From: Stappia sp. MMSF_3263
GTDB lineage: Bacteria; Pseudomonadota; Alphaproteobacteria; Rhizobiales; Stappiaceae
Direction: 5' to 3'
Assembly: GCF_030733745.1 (NCBI RefSeq)
Contig: NZ_JASHIK010000003.1
Span: 172,001-236,000, forward strand
Length of the DNA: 64,000 nt
Part shown: positions 17,201-24,865 of the stretch, in pieces
Layout: the number at the start of each line of letters is the position of its first letter
Numbering within the stretch: position 1 is the stretch's first letter
Position numbers and translations under genes: made by a program
The notes under the pieces: generated by a model
Databases searched by the model: none
The model's input: the letters and a program-made list of their open reading frames with translations, nothing else
What the model was told of the DNA's origin: nothing

Positions 17201-17724
17201 TCGCGACGGCGGCGCGCGAGCTGTTCCGGATGATGGCGATCAAGGACGAATACGAGGTGGCGCGGCTGTATACCGGTCAGGCCTTCCGCGACCAGTTGTC
17301 GGAAACCTTCGAGAGCTATGAGCGGCTCGAGTTTCACCTGGCACCACCGCTGCTGTCGGGCACCGACGCGCGCACCGGCCGGCCGGCGAAGCGCCGTTTC
17401 GGCCCCTGGGCGATGACGCTGTTCCGTCTGCTCGCGCGCTTCAAGGGCCTGCGCGGAGGGGCGCTTGATCCGTTCGGGCGCACACAGGAGCGGCGGATGG
17501 AGCGGCGGCTTCGCGACGACTACGAGCGGATCGTCGAGGAAGTGACATCGGCACTCGACCGGGACAATGCGGCGGCGGCGCTGGCGCTTCTGGCCTATCC
17601 GGCCCGGATCCGGGGCTTCGGCCCGGTGCGGGCCAAGGCGGCGGCGGAGGCGGAGCGCGGTGTGCCCGCCTTGCTCGACGCCTTCCGGCAGGGCCGCCCG
17701 GCGCGGCTTGCAGCGGCGGAGTGA
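14260..17724 (+). CDS. Indolepyruvate ferredoxin oxidoreductase family protein, fused alpha-beta form
   Basis: 1154 residues, the normal length of the fused alphaproteobacterial form. It decarboxylates aryl-2-oxo acids (indolepyruvate, phenylpyruvate) to aryl-acetyl-CoA using thiamine diphosphate and a ferredoxin or similar acceptor. The N-terminal pyrimidine-binding domain carries 'GYVTGYRGSPLGALD'; around residues 425-560 the TPP domain shows 'CAGCPHNSSTHVPEGS' and 'GEGANWVGEAHF'; near 631 a cluster motif 'CEGCGDCGVQSNC' is present; the gamma domain starts at 'MITGVGGTGVVTVGAVIG' (~712). The C-terminal ~250 residues are the extra domain of long forms. Its product class, arylacetyl-CoA, fits the CoA-ligase genes downstream. 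Confidence 0.92.
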   Translation: MARNRVTLDDKYDLTRERIFVSGSQALIRLVLMQKERDRRAGFNTAGYVTGYRGSPLGALDQQFQKAARVLAPADVVFSPGINEDLAATALWGTQQAEMRGEGRFDGVFGIWYGKGPGVDRSGDAFRHANLAGTSRLGGVLALMGDDHTCESSTTAHQSEFALVDAMMPILNPAGAQEILDFGLYGWALSRYAGIWAGLKLVKDNVESTASIDGRIDRIAPLVPDFALPADGVHIRPNDHPLVQEARLHEVKLPAARAFIAANALDRVILSGGRRRRIGVVSTGKSYLDVVEALDLLGIDEVAAADFGLAFLKVGCSWPLAAERMRSFAGGLELVIVVEEKRGLIEPQLKEILYGTAEAPQVIGKADEQGGTLFRAPGALEAVQIALEIGRRVLARNESEALRARVEDLEARAERLARTQDVAIRSPYFCAGCPHNSSTHVPEGSRAYAGIGCHYMAQWMDRKTEGYTQMGGEGANWVGEAHFSRTGHVFQNLGDGTYNHSGALAIRAAKAAGVNITYKILYNDAVAMTGGQAHDGGLRVDEIARQVAAEGARRVVVVTDEPGKYPPATNWPAGTSIHHRDDLLSVERELAGESGLTVLLYDQTCAAEKRRRRKRGLFPDPDERILVNELVCEGCGDCGVQSNCVAIQPVETEWGRKRTIDQSSCNKDFSCVKGFCPSFVSVRGGVLKGRAVMPPPAPKVAEPEIVPPTRVHSVMITGVGGTGVVTVGAVIGMAAHLDGLGCGIIDMAGLAQKGGAVTSHLKLAPRPEDISAIRIGPGSADLVLGCDIVVAGSAKVLSAMRPGRTMAVINTHETLPGDFARNPDFSLPGRRLVSAITDASGKDNARFIDATELAVELFGDAIAANMFLLGYGWQMGGLPLALESIEDAIRLNKVSVEMNLAAFAWGRVAAVDPDAVRAAANARPDRLEHRRISETVGETVARRAAFLADYQDAAYAARYRGRIDALAEAAGRLGDEGGEIVATAARELFRMMAIKDEYEVARLYTGQAFRDQLSETFESYERLEFHLAPPLLSGTDARTGRPAKRRFGPWAMTLFRLLARFKGLRGGALDPFGRTQERRMERRLRDDYERIVEEVTSALDRDNAAAALALLAYPARIRGFGPVRAKAAAEAERGVPALLDAFRQGRPARLAAAE

Positions 17725-17931
17725 TCCGCCGCCGGCAGGCTGCAGTTGGTCCCGCGTATCCGCGAGAGGGTGTCGTGCCGGCGGGCCTCGTGCCCGATGG
17801 CGGTGAAACCATCGCTGGCTCGGCAGTTGCCCGTGTTGGTCGTCGTGATGAATTGCGCCTTGCGTGGATTGATCTTCTGCACGCATGTTTCGTCTAAATG
17901 TAATCTGGAGTAGAGCAAGAGTTGTATCGAA

Positions 17932-18003
17932 TTAAATATTTCATGAATTCTTGAGTTGCCTGTATCTTTGCGGGACTTAAGGGGGGTGTCATGAAATATT
18001 TGA
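17932..18003 (+). promoter_or_regulatory. Long hairpin that pairs over the start codon of the small secreted protein (candidate RNA thermometer)
   Basis: AAATATTTCATGA (17934-17946) is the exact reverse complement of TCATGAAATATTT (17989-18001); the second copy contains the ATG at 17991. Two further pairs extend the outer end (one G-U). Inside, CTTGAGT (17950-17956) pairs with ACTTAAG (17975-17981) with one G-U pair, leaving the GGGGG of the ribosome site in an internal loop. The stem is AT-rich and thus easily melted, as in RNA thermometers. It could equally be a DNA operator. Confidence 0.5.
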
Positions 18004-18137
18004 AGATTTTCGTTTTCGCGCTCGGATTGACGGCGTTTGGCGTTGTATCGGCCAGCGCGCATGGCGGAGGATGCCGCAAGGACAGCCCGCGTGGACAATG
18101 CTGTCACGCAGGTTCAAAGCCGTATCACTGTCATTGA
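17991..18137 (+). CDS. Small secreted Cys/His-rich protein, YHYH-domain-like
   Basis: A 48-residue frame that I found by reading. Residues 1-23 are a clear Sec signal peptide ('MKYLKIFVFALGLTAFGVVS' then 'ASA'). The ~25-residue mature part reads 'HGGGCRKDSPRGQCCH' ... 'YHCH', with three Cys plus a Cys near the end and several His. This resembles the short periplasmic YHYH/'GGGCRKDSPPGQCCH' peptides of other proteobacteria, whose function is unknown; metal or haem binding is plausible. An AAGGGGGG ribosome site stands 5 nt before the ATG. It is isolated in AT-rich DNA between a plus-strand metabolic gene and a minus-strand two-component pair. Confidence 0.75.
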   Translation: MKYLKIFVFALGLTAFGVVSASAHGGGCRKDSPRGQCCHAGSKPYHCH

Positions 18138-18147
18138 ACCTTCCGGC

Positions 18148-18921
18148 TCAGGTTCCGCCGGTTCCCCAGTCCACCTGCGCGGTCAGCATGTAGCCTGAAC
18201 CGTAGACGGTGCGAATGAGCGTTGGCGCGTCGGGCCGTGTCAGCTTCTTGCGGATGCGCGAGATGCGCACGTCTATGGCCCGGTCGAGCGTGTCGTCGCG
18301 CCCGCCATGTTCGAGCAGGTAGTCGCGGCTGAGCACCCGCTTGGGCGCGCGCAGCAAGGCGGTCAGGAGTGTCGCCTCGCCGGTCGACAGGAAGGTCTCC
18401 TCCCCGTCGGGTGCGACCAGCCGATGGCTTTCCGGCTCGAACCGCCAGTTCTCGAACCGCGCGACCTCGCGCGCCACCGCATCGGCGGCGGTCGCGGCCG
18501 GAGCCATTGCCGGCGCCGCGCGGCGCAGCAGCGAGCGTACGCGGGCAACGATCTCGCGCGGATCGAAGGGTTTCACAACATAGTCGTCAGCGCCGAATTC
18601 GAGCCCCATGATCCGGTCGGACGCATGGGCCCGGGCGGAAAGGACGAGGATCGGCACGGCCCCCTTCGCGCGGATCCGGTTGATCACTTCCATGCCGTCC
18701 ATGTCGGGCAGGCCGAGATCGAGAATGATCGCGGCCGGCATCTCGATCCCGATTCCCACAAGTGCCGCATCCGCGGTCGCGAAGACGCGGGTGCGGAACC
18801 GGTAGCCGGCCAGCGTGTCGGCAAGCAGGGAGCTGATGTCGGGTTCGTCCTCGACGATGAACACCAGCGTGCCGGCGTCGCCGGACGGATCGCGGTCGCG
18901 GATCGGATCGGGACGGGTCAT
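18148..18921 (-). CDS. OmpR-family response regulator
   Basis: 257 residues. The receiver domain (residues ~18-130) has the acidic pocket 'FIVEDEPDIS', the phosphoacceptor D68 in 'AIILDLGLPDMDGME', a switch Ser in 'ILVLSARAH' and the lysine in 'YVVKPFDPREIVARV'. The C-terminal winged helix ends with 'RAIDVRISRIRKKL' and 'RTVYGSGYML'. Its ATG shares one base with the stop codon of the hybrid kinase gene upstream, so the two are translationally coupled and very probably form a signalling pair. Targets are unknown; the flanking transport and oxidoreductase genes are candidates. Confidence 0.92.
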   Translation of the reverse strand: MTRPDPIRDRDPSGDAGTLVFIVEDEPDISSLLADTLAGYRFRTRVFATADAALVGIGIEMPAAIILDLGLPDMDGMEVINRIRAKGAVPILVLSARAHASDRIMGLEFGADDYVVKPFDPREIVARVRSLLRRAAPAMAPAATAADAVAREVARFENWRFEPESHRLVAPDGEETFLSTGEATLLTALLRAPKRVLSRDYLLEHGGRDDTLDRAIDVRISRIRKKLTRPDAPTLIRTVYGSGYMLTAQVDWGTGGT

Positions 18922-20858
18922 CAGGCGAGAATCTCGTTCATGGTCCTGGCGAGCAAGCGGGTGGAGAAGGGTTTGGGCAGTATGGGGCAGTCGGGGGTGC
19001 CGCCGTCCGACGATGGTCCCTGACGGTAACCCGTCATCAGTGCGACCGGAAGACCCGGCCGGGTCTTTCTCATCTCGTGCAGCAGGGCGAGGCCGTTCAT
19101 CTGGCCCGGCATGACGATGTCGCTCAGAACCGCGCGGATGTCCGTGACGTCGCGCACCAGGTCGAGCGCGTCGCTGGCATCGCCCGTGACCAGCACCGAG
19201 TAGCCGAGCGCGCAGAGCTGGTCGCGCACCACATTGGCAACGTCTCCGTCATCGTCGACAAGCAGGACCAGTTCACCGGCACCGGCGGGAACCGGCTCGG
19301 TGTCCGCCGCGGCATCGGTGGCGTCGTCGTCGGGCGTCAGGGGCAGCAGCAGGTGAATGTCCGTGCCGTGGCCGACACGGCTCTCGATGGCGATGCCGCC
19401 GCCGCTGCGGCGGGCAAAGCCGTAGACCGTCGGCAGCCCGAGGCCGCTTCCCGTGCCGAAAGGTTTTGTCGAAAAGAAGGGATCGAAGGCCTGGCGGCGC
19501 ACCTCCTCGCTCATGCCAAGTCCCGTGTCGCTGACGGTGAGGCGGGCATAGGAGCCGCCAAAGACGCCGAAGCGGTCGGCTTCCGCATCGTTCAGGGTGA
19601 CATCCTCAAGCACCAGGGAGATGCGCCCGCCGTCCGGCATCGCATCCCGGGCGTTGAGGACGAGATTGACCAGCGCGTTCTCCAGTTCCGCCGGATCGAC
19701 CCGGGAGACAGCCGCCGTTGCCTCGAGATGCAAGGAGAAGTCGATCGACTTCGGCAGGCTGCCGGCAAGCAGTCCCTCGATATTGCCCACCAGCGTCGCG
19801 AGACGAACCGGTTGCAGGTTCGGTGCGTCGCCCCGGGCGAAGGCAAGCAGGCGGCGGGTCAGCTCGGCGCCGCGCTGGGCGGCATGCAGGATCGGATCGA
19901 GATGGGCGGAAAGGTCGGGCATCGCCGGCCCGTCGATCTTGCGCCGCAATGCCAGCACGTTGCCGATGACGATCGTCAGCAGGTTGTTGAAGTCGTGAGC
20001 CAGACCGCCGGTGAGCTGGCCGACGGCCTCCATTCGCTGTGCCTGGGCCAGCGCCGTTTCGCTGCGTTTTTGTTCGGTCGCGTCGAGGGAAAGCACGAAA
20101 CATCCGAGCACGCGGCCGTCCAGTGTCCGGTCGGGGATCAGCGTCGAGCGCATATGCGCGATGCGGCCGCCCGGCCGGGTCCGGGAATACTCGTAGGAGA
20201 CAGCGTGGCCCTCGAAGGCTTTTTCGATATGCGGGGCCAGCTCGGTATAGAGTTCCGGCCCGGCGATCTCGGATACCTTGCGCCCGACGATCGATTCCAC
20301 CGTCTGGTCGAACCATTTCGCGTAGCGGCGGTTGGCGAAGCGATAGACGGGGCCGGGGCCGAAATAGGCGACGAGCGCCGGCACGTTGTCGGTGACGAGG
20401 CGCAGCCAGTCCTCGCTCTGGCGCAGCTGCCGCGTGCGTTCGGCGACGGTGCGCTCCAGGGATGCCTGCTGCTCGCGCTCGCGGGTGATGTCGGTATAGG
20501 TGGTGACGAACCCGCCCTCCGGCAGGGGCGCGCCGGTGACGAGCACCACCTGGCCGTCCGGGCGCACCCGCTCGAAGGAGTGCGGCTCGAACAGGCGCGC
20601 GCGCTCGACCCGGCGGGCGACGAGCTCGGTCACGTCGCCAGGGCCGTACTCGCCGCGTTTGGCATTGACCTCCAGAAAGGCGGAGAGGGGAGTGCCTCGG
20701 CGGGCCAGGTGCGTCGGGATGTCCAGCAGCTCGAAAAGCTGACGGTTCCATGCCAACAGATGCAGGTCGGCATCGAAGACCGAGAAGCCCTGGTTGATGT
20801 GGTCGAGCGCCGCCTGGAGCAGGTCGAGGCGGTCACGGTAGAGGTCGCGGCTTGCCAT
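18921..20858 (-). CDS. Hybrid histidine kinase with two PAS domains and a C-terminal receiver
   Basis: 645 residues, no transmembrane segment, so cytoplasmic. PAS1 covers ~10-125 ('INQGFSVFDADLHLLAWNRQ'), PAS2 ~150-270 ('VTDNVPALVAYFGPGPVYRF'), followed by the H-box 'VGQLTGGLAHDFNNLL' with H288, an ATPase domain with N box 'LVNLVLNARDAMPDGG' and G boxes 'DTGLGMS' and 'GSGLGLPTVYG', and a receiver domain from ~535 with the phosphoacceptor in 'AVLSDIVMPGQMNG'. The PAS-7-type first domain is common in rhizobial soluble kinases. It precedes and overlaps the OmpR-type regulator. No strong ribosome site is visible before the ATG. Confidence 0.9.
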   Translation of the reverse strand: MASRDLYRDRLDLLQAALDHINQGFSVFDADLHLLAWNRQLFELLDIPTHLARRGTPLSAFLEVNAKRGEYGPGDVTELVARRVERARLFEPHSFERVRPDGQVVLVTGAPLPEGGFVTTYTDITREREQQASLERTVAERTRQLRQSEDWLRLVTDNVPALVAYFGPGPVYRFANRRYAKWFDQTVESIVGRKVSEIAGPELYTELAPHIEKAFEGHAVSYEYSRTRPGGRIAHMRSTLIPDRTLDGRVLGCFVLSLDATEQKRSETALAQAQRMEAVGQLTGGLAHDFNNLLTIVIGNVLALRRKIDGPAMPDLSAHLDPILHAAQRGAELTRRLLAFARGDAPNLQPVRLATLVGNIEGLLAGSLPKSIDFSLHLEATAAVSRVDPAELENALVNLVLNARDAMPDGGRISLVLEDVTLNDAEADRFGVFGGSYARLTVSDTGLGMSEEVRRQAFDPFFSTKPFGTGSGLGLPTVYGFARRSGGGIAIESRVGHGTDIHLLLPLTPDDDATDAAADTEPVPAGAGELVLLVDDDGDVANVVRDQLCALGYSVLVTGDASDALDLVRDVTDIRAVLSDIVMPGQMNGLALLHEMRKTRPGLPVALMTGYRQGPSSDGGTPDCPILPKPFSTRLLARTMNEILA

Positions 20859-20949
20859 GGCGGGAGTTTATGCACGCCCGTCACGCTGTCGATTGCAAAA
20901 ACGTCGGGGGCGGCGCTGAAACAATTCGTTGCAATTGGCACATACTGGC

Positions 20950-20973
20950 GCAACGCTGCTCGCTTAGCGTTGC
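20950..20973. promoter_or_regulatory. 8-bp inverted repeat upstream of the CoA-ligase/Liv operon
   Basis: GCAACGCT (20950-20957) and AGCGTTGC (20966-20973) are perfect inverted repeats 8 nt apart. A second inverted repeat, CAATT/AATTG, lies at 20922-20937. Both are in the 254-bp divergent region between the hybrid kinase gene and the acyl-CoA synthetase, where a regulator of either transcript could bind. Confidence 0.4.
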
Positions 20974-21112
20974 CGTCGAGCGCTACTCTGCGTCAATCGC
21001 CCGTCAGTCTCCAAGAAGAGAGAAGGGCTTGATGGACCAGGACTGTGATAGTCTGGTGGCGTTACAACGAACGATCCCGAACAATCGGGGCGTCCAAAGG
21101 GGAAGAAACGCA

Positions 21113-23101
21113 ATGGCAGGGTCGCCCGTCGTCGAGCGCCTCGACGAGGACACCTTTCCGAAAATCCTGCTGCGCAATGCCCGTGTCTTTGCGGACCGGC
21201 CGTCGATGCGCGAGAAGGATCTCGGAATCTGGCAGGCATGGACATGGTCGCAGGTGCTGGAGGAAATCCGCACTTTCGCCATCGGTCTTCAGGACATCGG
21301 CTTCACGCAAGGCGACAAGATCGCCATTGTCGGGGCTAACCGGCCGCGGCTGTACTGGTCGATGGTCGCGGTGCAGTCGCTCGGCGGCGTGCCGGTGCCG
21401 CTCTACTCGGACTCCGTCGCGGAGGAAATGGCCTTCGTGCTGGAGCATGCGGAGGTCCGCTTCGCCTGCGTCGAGGACCAGGAACAGGTCGACAAGCTCC
21501 TGTCCATGTCGGAAAGCCTGCCGCATCTGGAGCAGGTCATCTATGACGACCCGCGCGGCCTGGTCGACTACGATCACAGCCGGCTTCATTCCTTCGAGGG
21601 ACTGCAGGTCGCCGGCCGCAAGGCGCTTGAGGGCGATCCGGCCCGCGCCGAAGCCTGGCTCGAAGGCATTGCCGCCGCCAAGGGCGCCGACATTGCCGTC
21701 ATGCTCTACACCTCCGGCACGACCGGACGTCCCAAGGGCGTGATGCTGTCCTTCGACAATCTCGTCATTTCGGCGCGCAACGGCAACAAGTTCGACAACC
21801 TGAACGAGACCGAGGAAACCCTTGCCTATCTGCCGATGGCATGGATCGGCGACCACGTGTTCTCGCTCGCCCAGGCCTATTGCGCCGGCTATTGCGTCAA
21901 CTGCCCGGAGAATCTCGAAACCGTCCTGTCGGACCGGCGCGAGATCGCACCGACCTATTTCTTCGCGCCGCCGCGTGTGTTCGAGGGGCTCCTCACGCAT
22001 ATCATGGTGCGGATGGAGGACGCGGGCCGGATCAAGAAGAAGATGTTCGACTTTTTCATGGGGGTTGCCCGCCGGGTCGGCGAGCAGATCCTCAATGGCG
22101 AAGATGTCGGGTTCGGCGATCGGCTTCTCTATCGCCTCGGCGATCTGTTCGTCTACGGGCCACTGAAGAACCAGATGGGCTTCACGCGCCTCAAGGTCGG
22201 CTATACGGCCGGCGAGGCGATCGGCCCGGAAATCTTCCGTTTCTACCGTTCGCTGGGGCTCAACCTGAAACAGCTCTACGGCCAGACGGAAGCCAGCGTC
22301 TACATCACGATGCAGCCCGATGGCGAGATCTACGGCGACACGGTCGGCATGCCGGCTCCCGATGTCGAACTCAGGATCGCGGAGAACGGCGAGGTTCACT
22401 ATCGCTCGCCCGGTGTCTTCGTCGGCTATTACAAGAATGACGAGGCGACGCGCTCGACCAAGACCGAGGACGGCTGGGTGCTGACCGGCGATGCCGGCTT
22501 CATCGCCGACAACGGCCACCTCAAGATCATCGACCGGGCCAAGGATGTCGGGAAGCTCTCGGACGGCTCGCTCTTCGCGCCGAAATACATCGAGAACAAG
22601 CTGAAATTCTTCCCTAACGTGAAGGAAGTCGTGGCCTTTGGCGACGGTCGCGATTTCTGCGGCGTGTTCGTCAATATCGACCTGACGGCCGTCGGTTCCT
22701 GGGCCGAGCGCAACAATGTCAACTATGCGTCCTACCAGGAGCTTGCCGCCCATCCCCATGTCTACGAGATGATCCGCAGCCATGTTGACCAGGTGAACCG
22801 GGACCTGGCGTCCGAGCCGATGATGGCCGGCGGCCAGATCAAGCGGTTCCTCGTCCTGCACAAGGAGCTCGACGCCGATGACGGCGAGCTGACGCGGACG
22901 CAGAAGGTGCGTCGCTCCTTCATCGCGGAACGCTACCAGCCGCTGATCGAAGCGCTCTACGACGGCTCGACCAGCAAGCATGTGCGCACCGAGGTGACGT
23001 TCGAGGACGGGCGCAAGGGCGGGATCGAGGCGACTGTCGCGATCCATGACATGGAACTCTACCCGGCCCAGTCCGGCGGCATGAAGGAGGCGGCGGAATG
23101 A
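21113..23101 (+). CDS. AMP-dependent acyl-CoA synthetase (long-chain FadD15/FAA-like)
   Basis: 662 residues. Adenylate-forming motifs are all present: the P-loop 'MLYTSGTTGRPKGVMLS', 'YGQTEASVY', 'GWVLTGDAGF' and 'IIDRAKDVGKLSDG'. The length and the 'KYIENKLKFFPNVKEVVAFG' region match the long-chain/aryl FAA type rather than acetate enzymes. It makes acyl-CoA from a carboxylic acid, ATP and CoA. I chose ATG 21113, behind AAAGGGGAAG; a frame reaching back to 20852 adds 87 unlikely residues that run into the divergent gene. Its stop overlaps the start of livG (ATGA), making import and activation one operon. Confidence 0.9.
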   Translation: MAGSPVVERLDEDTFPKILLRNARVFADRPSMREKDLGIWQAWTWSQVLEEIRTFAIGLQDIGFTQGDKIAIVGANRPRLYWSMVAVQSLGGVPVPLYSDSVAEEMAFVLEHAEVRFACVEDQEQVDKLLSMSESLPHLEQVIYDDPRGLVDYDHSRLHSFEGLQVAGRKALEGDPARAEAWLEGIAAAKGADIAVMLYTSGTTGRPKGVMLSFDNLVISARNGNKFDNLNETEETLAYLPMAWIGDHVFSLAQAYCAGYCVNCPENLETVLSDRREIAPTYFFAPPRVFEGLLTHIMVRMEDAGRIKKKMFDFFMGVARRVGEQILNGEDVGFGDRLLYRLGDLFVYGPLKNQMGFTRLKVGYTAGEAIGPEIFRFYRSLGLNLKQLYGQTEASVYITMQPDGEIYGDTVGMPAPDVELRIAENGEVHYRSPGVFVGYYKNDEATRSTKTEDGWVLTGDAGFIADNGHLKIIDRAKDVGKLSDGSLFAPKYIENKLKFFPNVKEVVAFGDGRDFCGVFVNIDLTAVGSWAERNNVNYASYQELAAHPHVYEMIRSHVDQVNRDLASEPMMAGGQIKRFLVLHKELDADDGELTRTQKVRRSFIAERYQPLIEALYDGSTSKHVRTEVTFEDGRKGGIEATVAIHDMELYPAQSGGMKEAAE

Positions 23102-23925
23102 ACGCCTTTGTCGATCCCGCCGGCATGGCAGGGCACTCCGGAATGACCAAGGGCGAGGTGCTGCTGCGTGTCGACAATGTCTCGCTGGCCTTCGGCGGCG
23201 TGAAGGCGATCACCAACATCTCCTTCGACATCGTCAAGGGCGAGGTGCGCGCCATCATCGGTCCGAACGGCGCCGGCAAGACGTCGATGCTCAACGTCAT
23301 CAACGGCTTCTACCATCCTCAGGAAGGCACGATCACCTGGCGCGGCAAGGTCCGGCGCAAGATGAAGCCCTATGAGGCGGCCAGCAACGGCATCGCCCGC
23401 ACCTTCCAGAACGTCGCCCTTTTCAAGGGCATGACGACGCTGGACAACATCATGACCGGCCGCGGCCTGAAGATGCACAAGAACTTCCTGTGGCAATGCC
23501 TCCACTGGGGGCCGGCGCTCAGGGAGGAAAACGAGCATCGCCGCAAGGTCGAGGAGATCATCGATTTCCTCGAGATCCAGGCGATCCGCAAGACGCCGGT
23601 CGGGCGTCTGCCCTATGGCCTGCAGAAGCGGGTCGAGCTTGCCCGCGCGCTGGCGATGGAGCCGGAGCTGCTTCTCCTGGACGAGCCGATGGCCGGCATG
23701 AACCTGGAGGAGAAGGAGGACATGAGCCGCTTCATCCTCGACGTGAACCAGCAATTCGGCACGACGATCGCCCTGATCGAGCACGACATGGGCGTGGTGA
23801 TGGACCTGTCGGACCGGGTCGTGGTGCTCGACTACGGCCGCAAGATCGCCGACGGGCCTCCCGAGGAGGTGCAGTCGAACCAGGATGTGATCGACGCCTA
23901 TCTCGGCGTTCCGCACGAAAACTGA
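23098..23925 (+). CDS. livG: ABC transporter ATP-binding protein, LivG type
   Basis: 275 residues. Walker A is 'IIGPNGAGKTSMLNVINGFY', the signature is replaced by 'LPYGLQKRVELARALAM' as is usual in LivG-like subunits, and Walker B is 'LLLLDEPMAGMNLEE'. 'IARTFQNVALFKGMTTLDNIMTG' is the LivG Q-loop region. It powers a branched-chain-amino-acid-type (HAAT) importer. The ATGA overlap with the acyl-CoA synthetase and the tight run of permease genes behind it indicate a dedicated uptake system for that enzyme's substrate. Confidence 0.92.
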   Translation: MNAFVDPAGMAGHSGMTKGEVLLRVDNVSLAFGGVKAITNISFDIVKGEVRAIIGPNGAGKTSMLNVINGFYHPQEGTITWRGKVRRKMKPYEAASNGIARTFQNVALFKGMTTLDNIMTGRGLKMHKNFLWQCLHWGPALREENEHRRKVEEIIDFLEIQAIRKTPVGRLPYGLQKRVELARALAMEPELLLLDEPMAGMNLEEKEDMSRFILDVNQQFGTTIALIEHDMGVVMDLSDRVVVLDYGRKIADGPPEEVQSNQDVIDAYLGVPHEN

Positions 23926-23935
23926 GGGATCCGGG

Positions 23936-24832
23936 ATGTCGTTTCTGGTTGAGACTATCCTGTCGGGCCTGATGGCCGGCGTCATGTACTCGCTTGTCGC
24001 GCTCGGCTTCGTGCTGATCTTCAAGGCGTCGGGCATCTTCAACTTCGCTCAAGGCGTGATGTGCCTGTTCGCGGCGCTCACCTTTGCCGGCATCATCGAG
24101 AAGACCTCGCTGCCCTGGCCGATTGCCTTCATGCTTACCGTCGGCGTCATGGTCGCCGTCGCCTGGGCGGTGGAGCGCTTCGTGCTCCGTCATCTGGTCA
24201 ACCAGGAGCCGATCATCCTTTTCATGGCGACGATCGGCCTGGCTTATGTGCTGGAGGGCATCGGCGACATCGTCTGGGGATCGGACGTCAAGGTGCTCGA
24301 CATCGGGCTGCCGTCGGGCGCCTCGGACTTCATGCTCGACCAGTTCAACATCTATATCGAGAAGCTCGAGGTCTTCGCGGCGCTGATCGCAGCGGTGCTG
24401 GTCGGCTTCCTGGCGATCTTCTTCCAGAAAACGCGGATCGGACGGGCCCTGCGCGCCGTGGCCGACGACCATCAGGCGGCGCTCTCCGTCGGCATCTCGC
24501 TACAGACCATCTGGGTCATCGTGTGGTCGGTCGCGGGCTTTGTGGCGCTTGTCGCCGGCACGCTCTGGGGCACGAAATCGGGCGTGCAGTTCTCGCTGTC
24601 GCTGATCGCGCTGAAGGCGTTGCCCGTTCTCATCCTGGGCGGATTCACCTCGATCCCCGGCGCCATTGTCGGCGGCCTGATCATCGGCGTCGGCGAGAAG
24701 CTGGCCGAGATCTATGTCGGCCCGATGGTCGGCGGCGCGATCGAGAACTGGTTCGCCTACATGCTCGCCCTTGCCTTCCTGCTGGTGCGTCCGCAGGGGC
24801 TGTTCGGCGAGCGCATCATCGAACGCGTCTGA
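23936..24832 (+). CDS. livH: ABC transporter permease, LivH type
   Basis: 298 residues, about eight membrane helices. The start 'GLMAGVMYSLVALGFVLIFK' and 'GIFNFAQGVMCLFAA' are the classical LivH N-terminal signature; 'RIGRALRAVADDHQAALSVG' is the coupling loop that contacts the ATPase. The C-terminal part has 'LILGGFTSIPGAIVGGLIIG'. It forms the membrane channel with the next gene product. It begins 10 bp after livG. Confidence 0.92.
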   Translation: MSFLVETILSGLMAGVMYSLVALGFVLIFKASGIFNFAQGVMCLFAALTFAGIIEKTSLPWPIAFMLTVGVMVAVAWAVERFVLRHLVNQEPIILFMATIGLAYVLEGIGDIVWGSDVKVLDIGLPSGASDFMLDQFNIYIEKLEVFAALIAAVLVGFLAIFFQKTRIGRALRAVADDHQAALSVGISLQTIWVIVWSVAGFVALVAGTLWGTKSGVQFSLSLIALKALPVLILGGFTSIPGAIVGGLIIGVGEKLAEIYVGPMVGGAIENWFAYMLALAFLLVRPQGLFGERIIERV

Positions 24833-24865
24833 CGCAAGGCTCCGCTCAAGAAGGGTTCAGGACAC

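Noticed and set aside
14110..17886. Minus-strand frame of 1258 codons opposite the indolepyruvate oxidoreductase
   Set aside because: Shadow frame of the plus-strand gene, which carries all expected TPP and Fe-S motifs.
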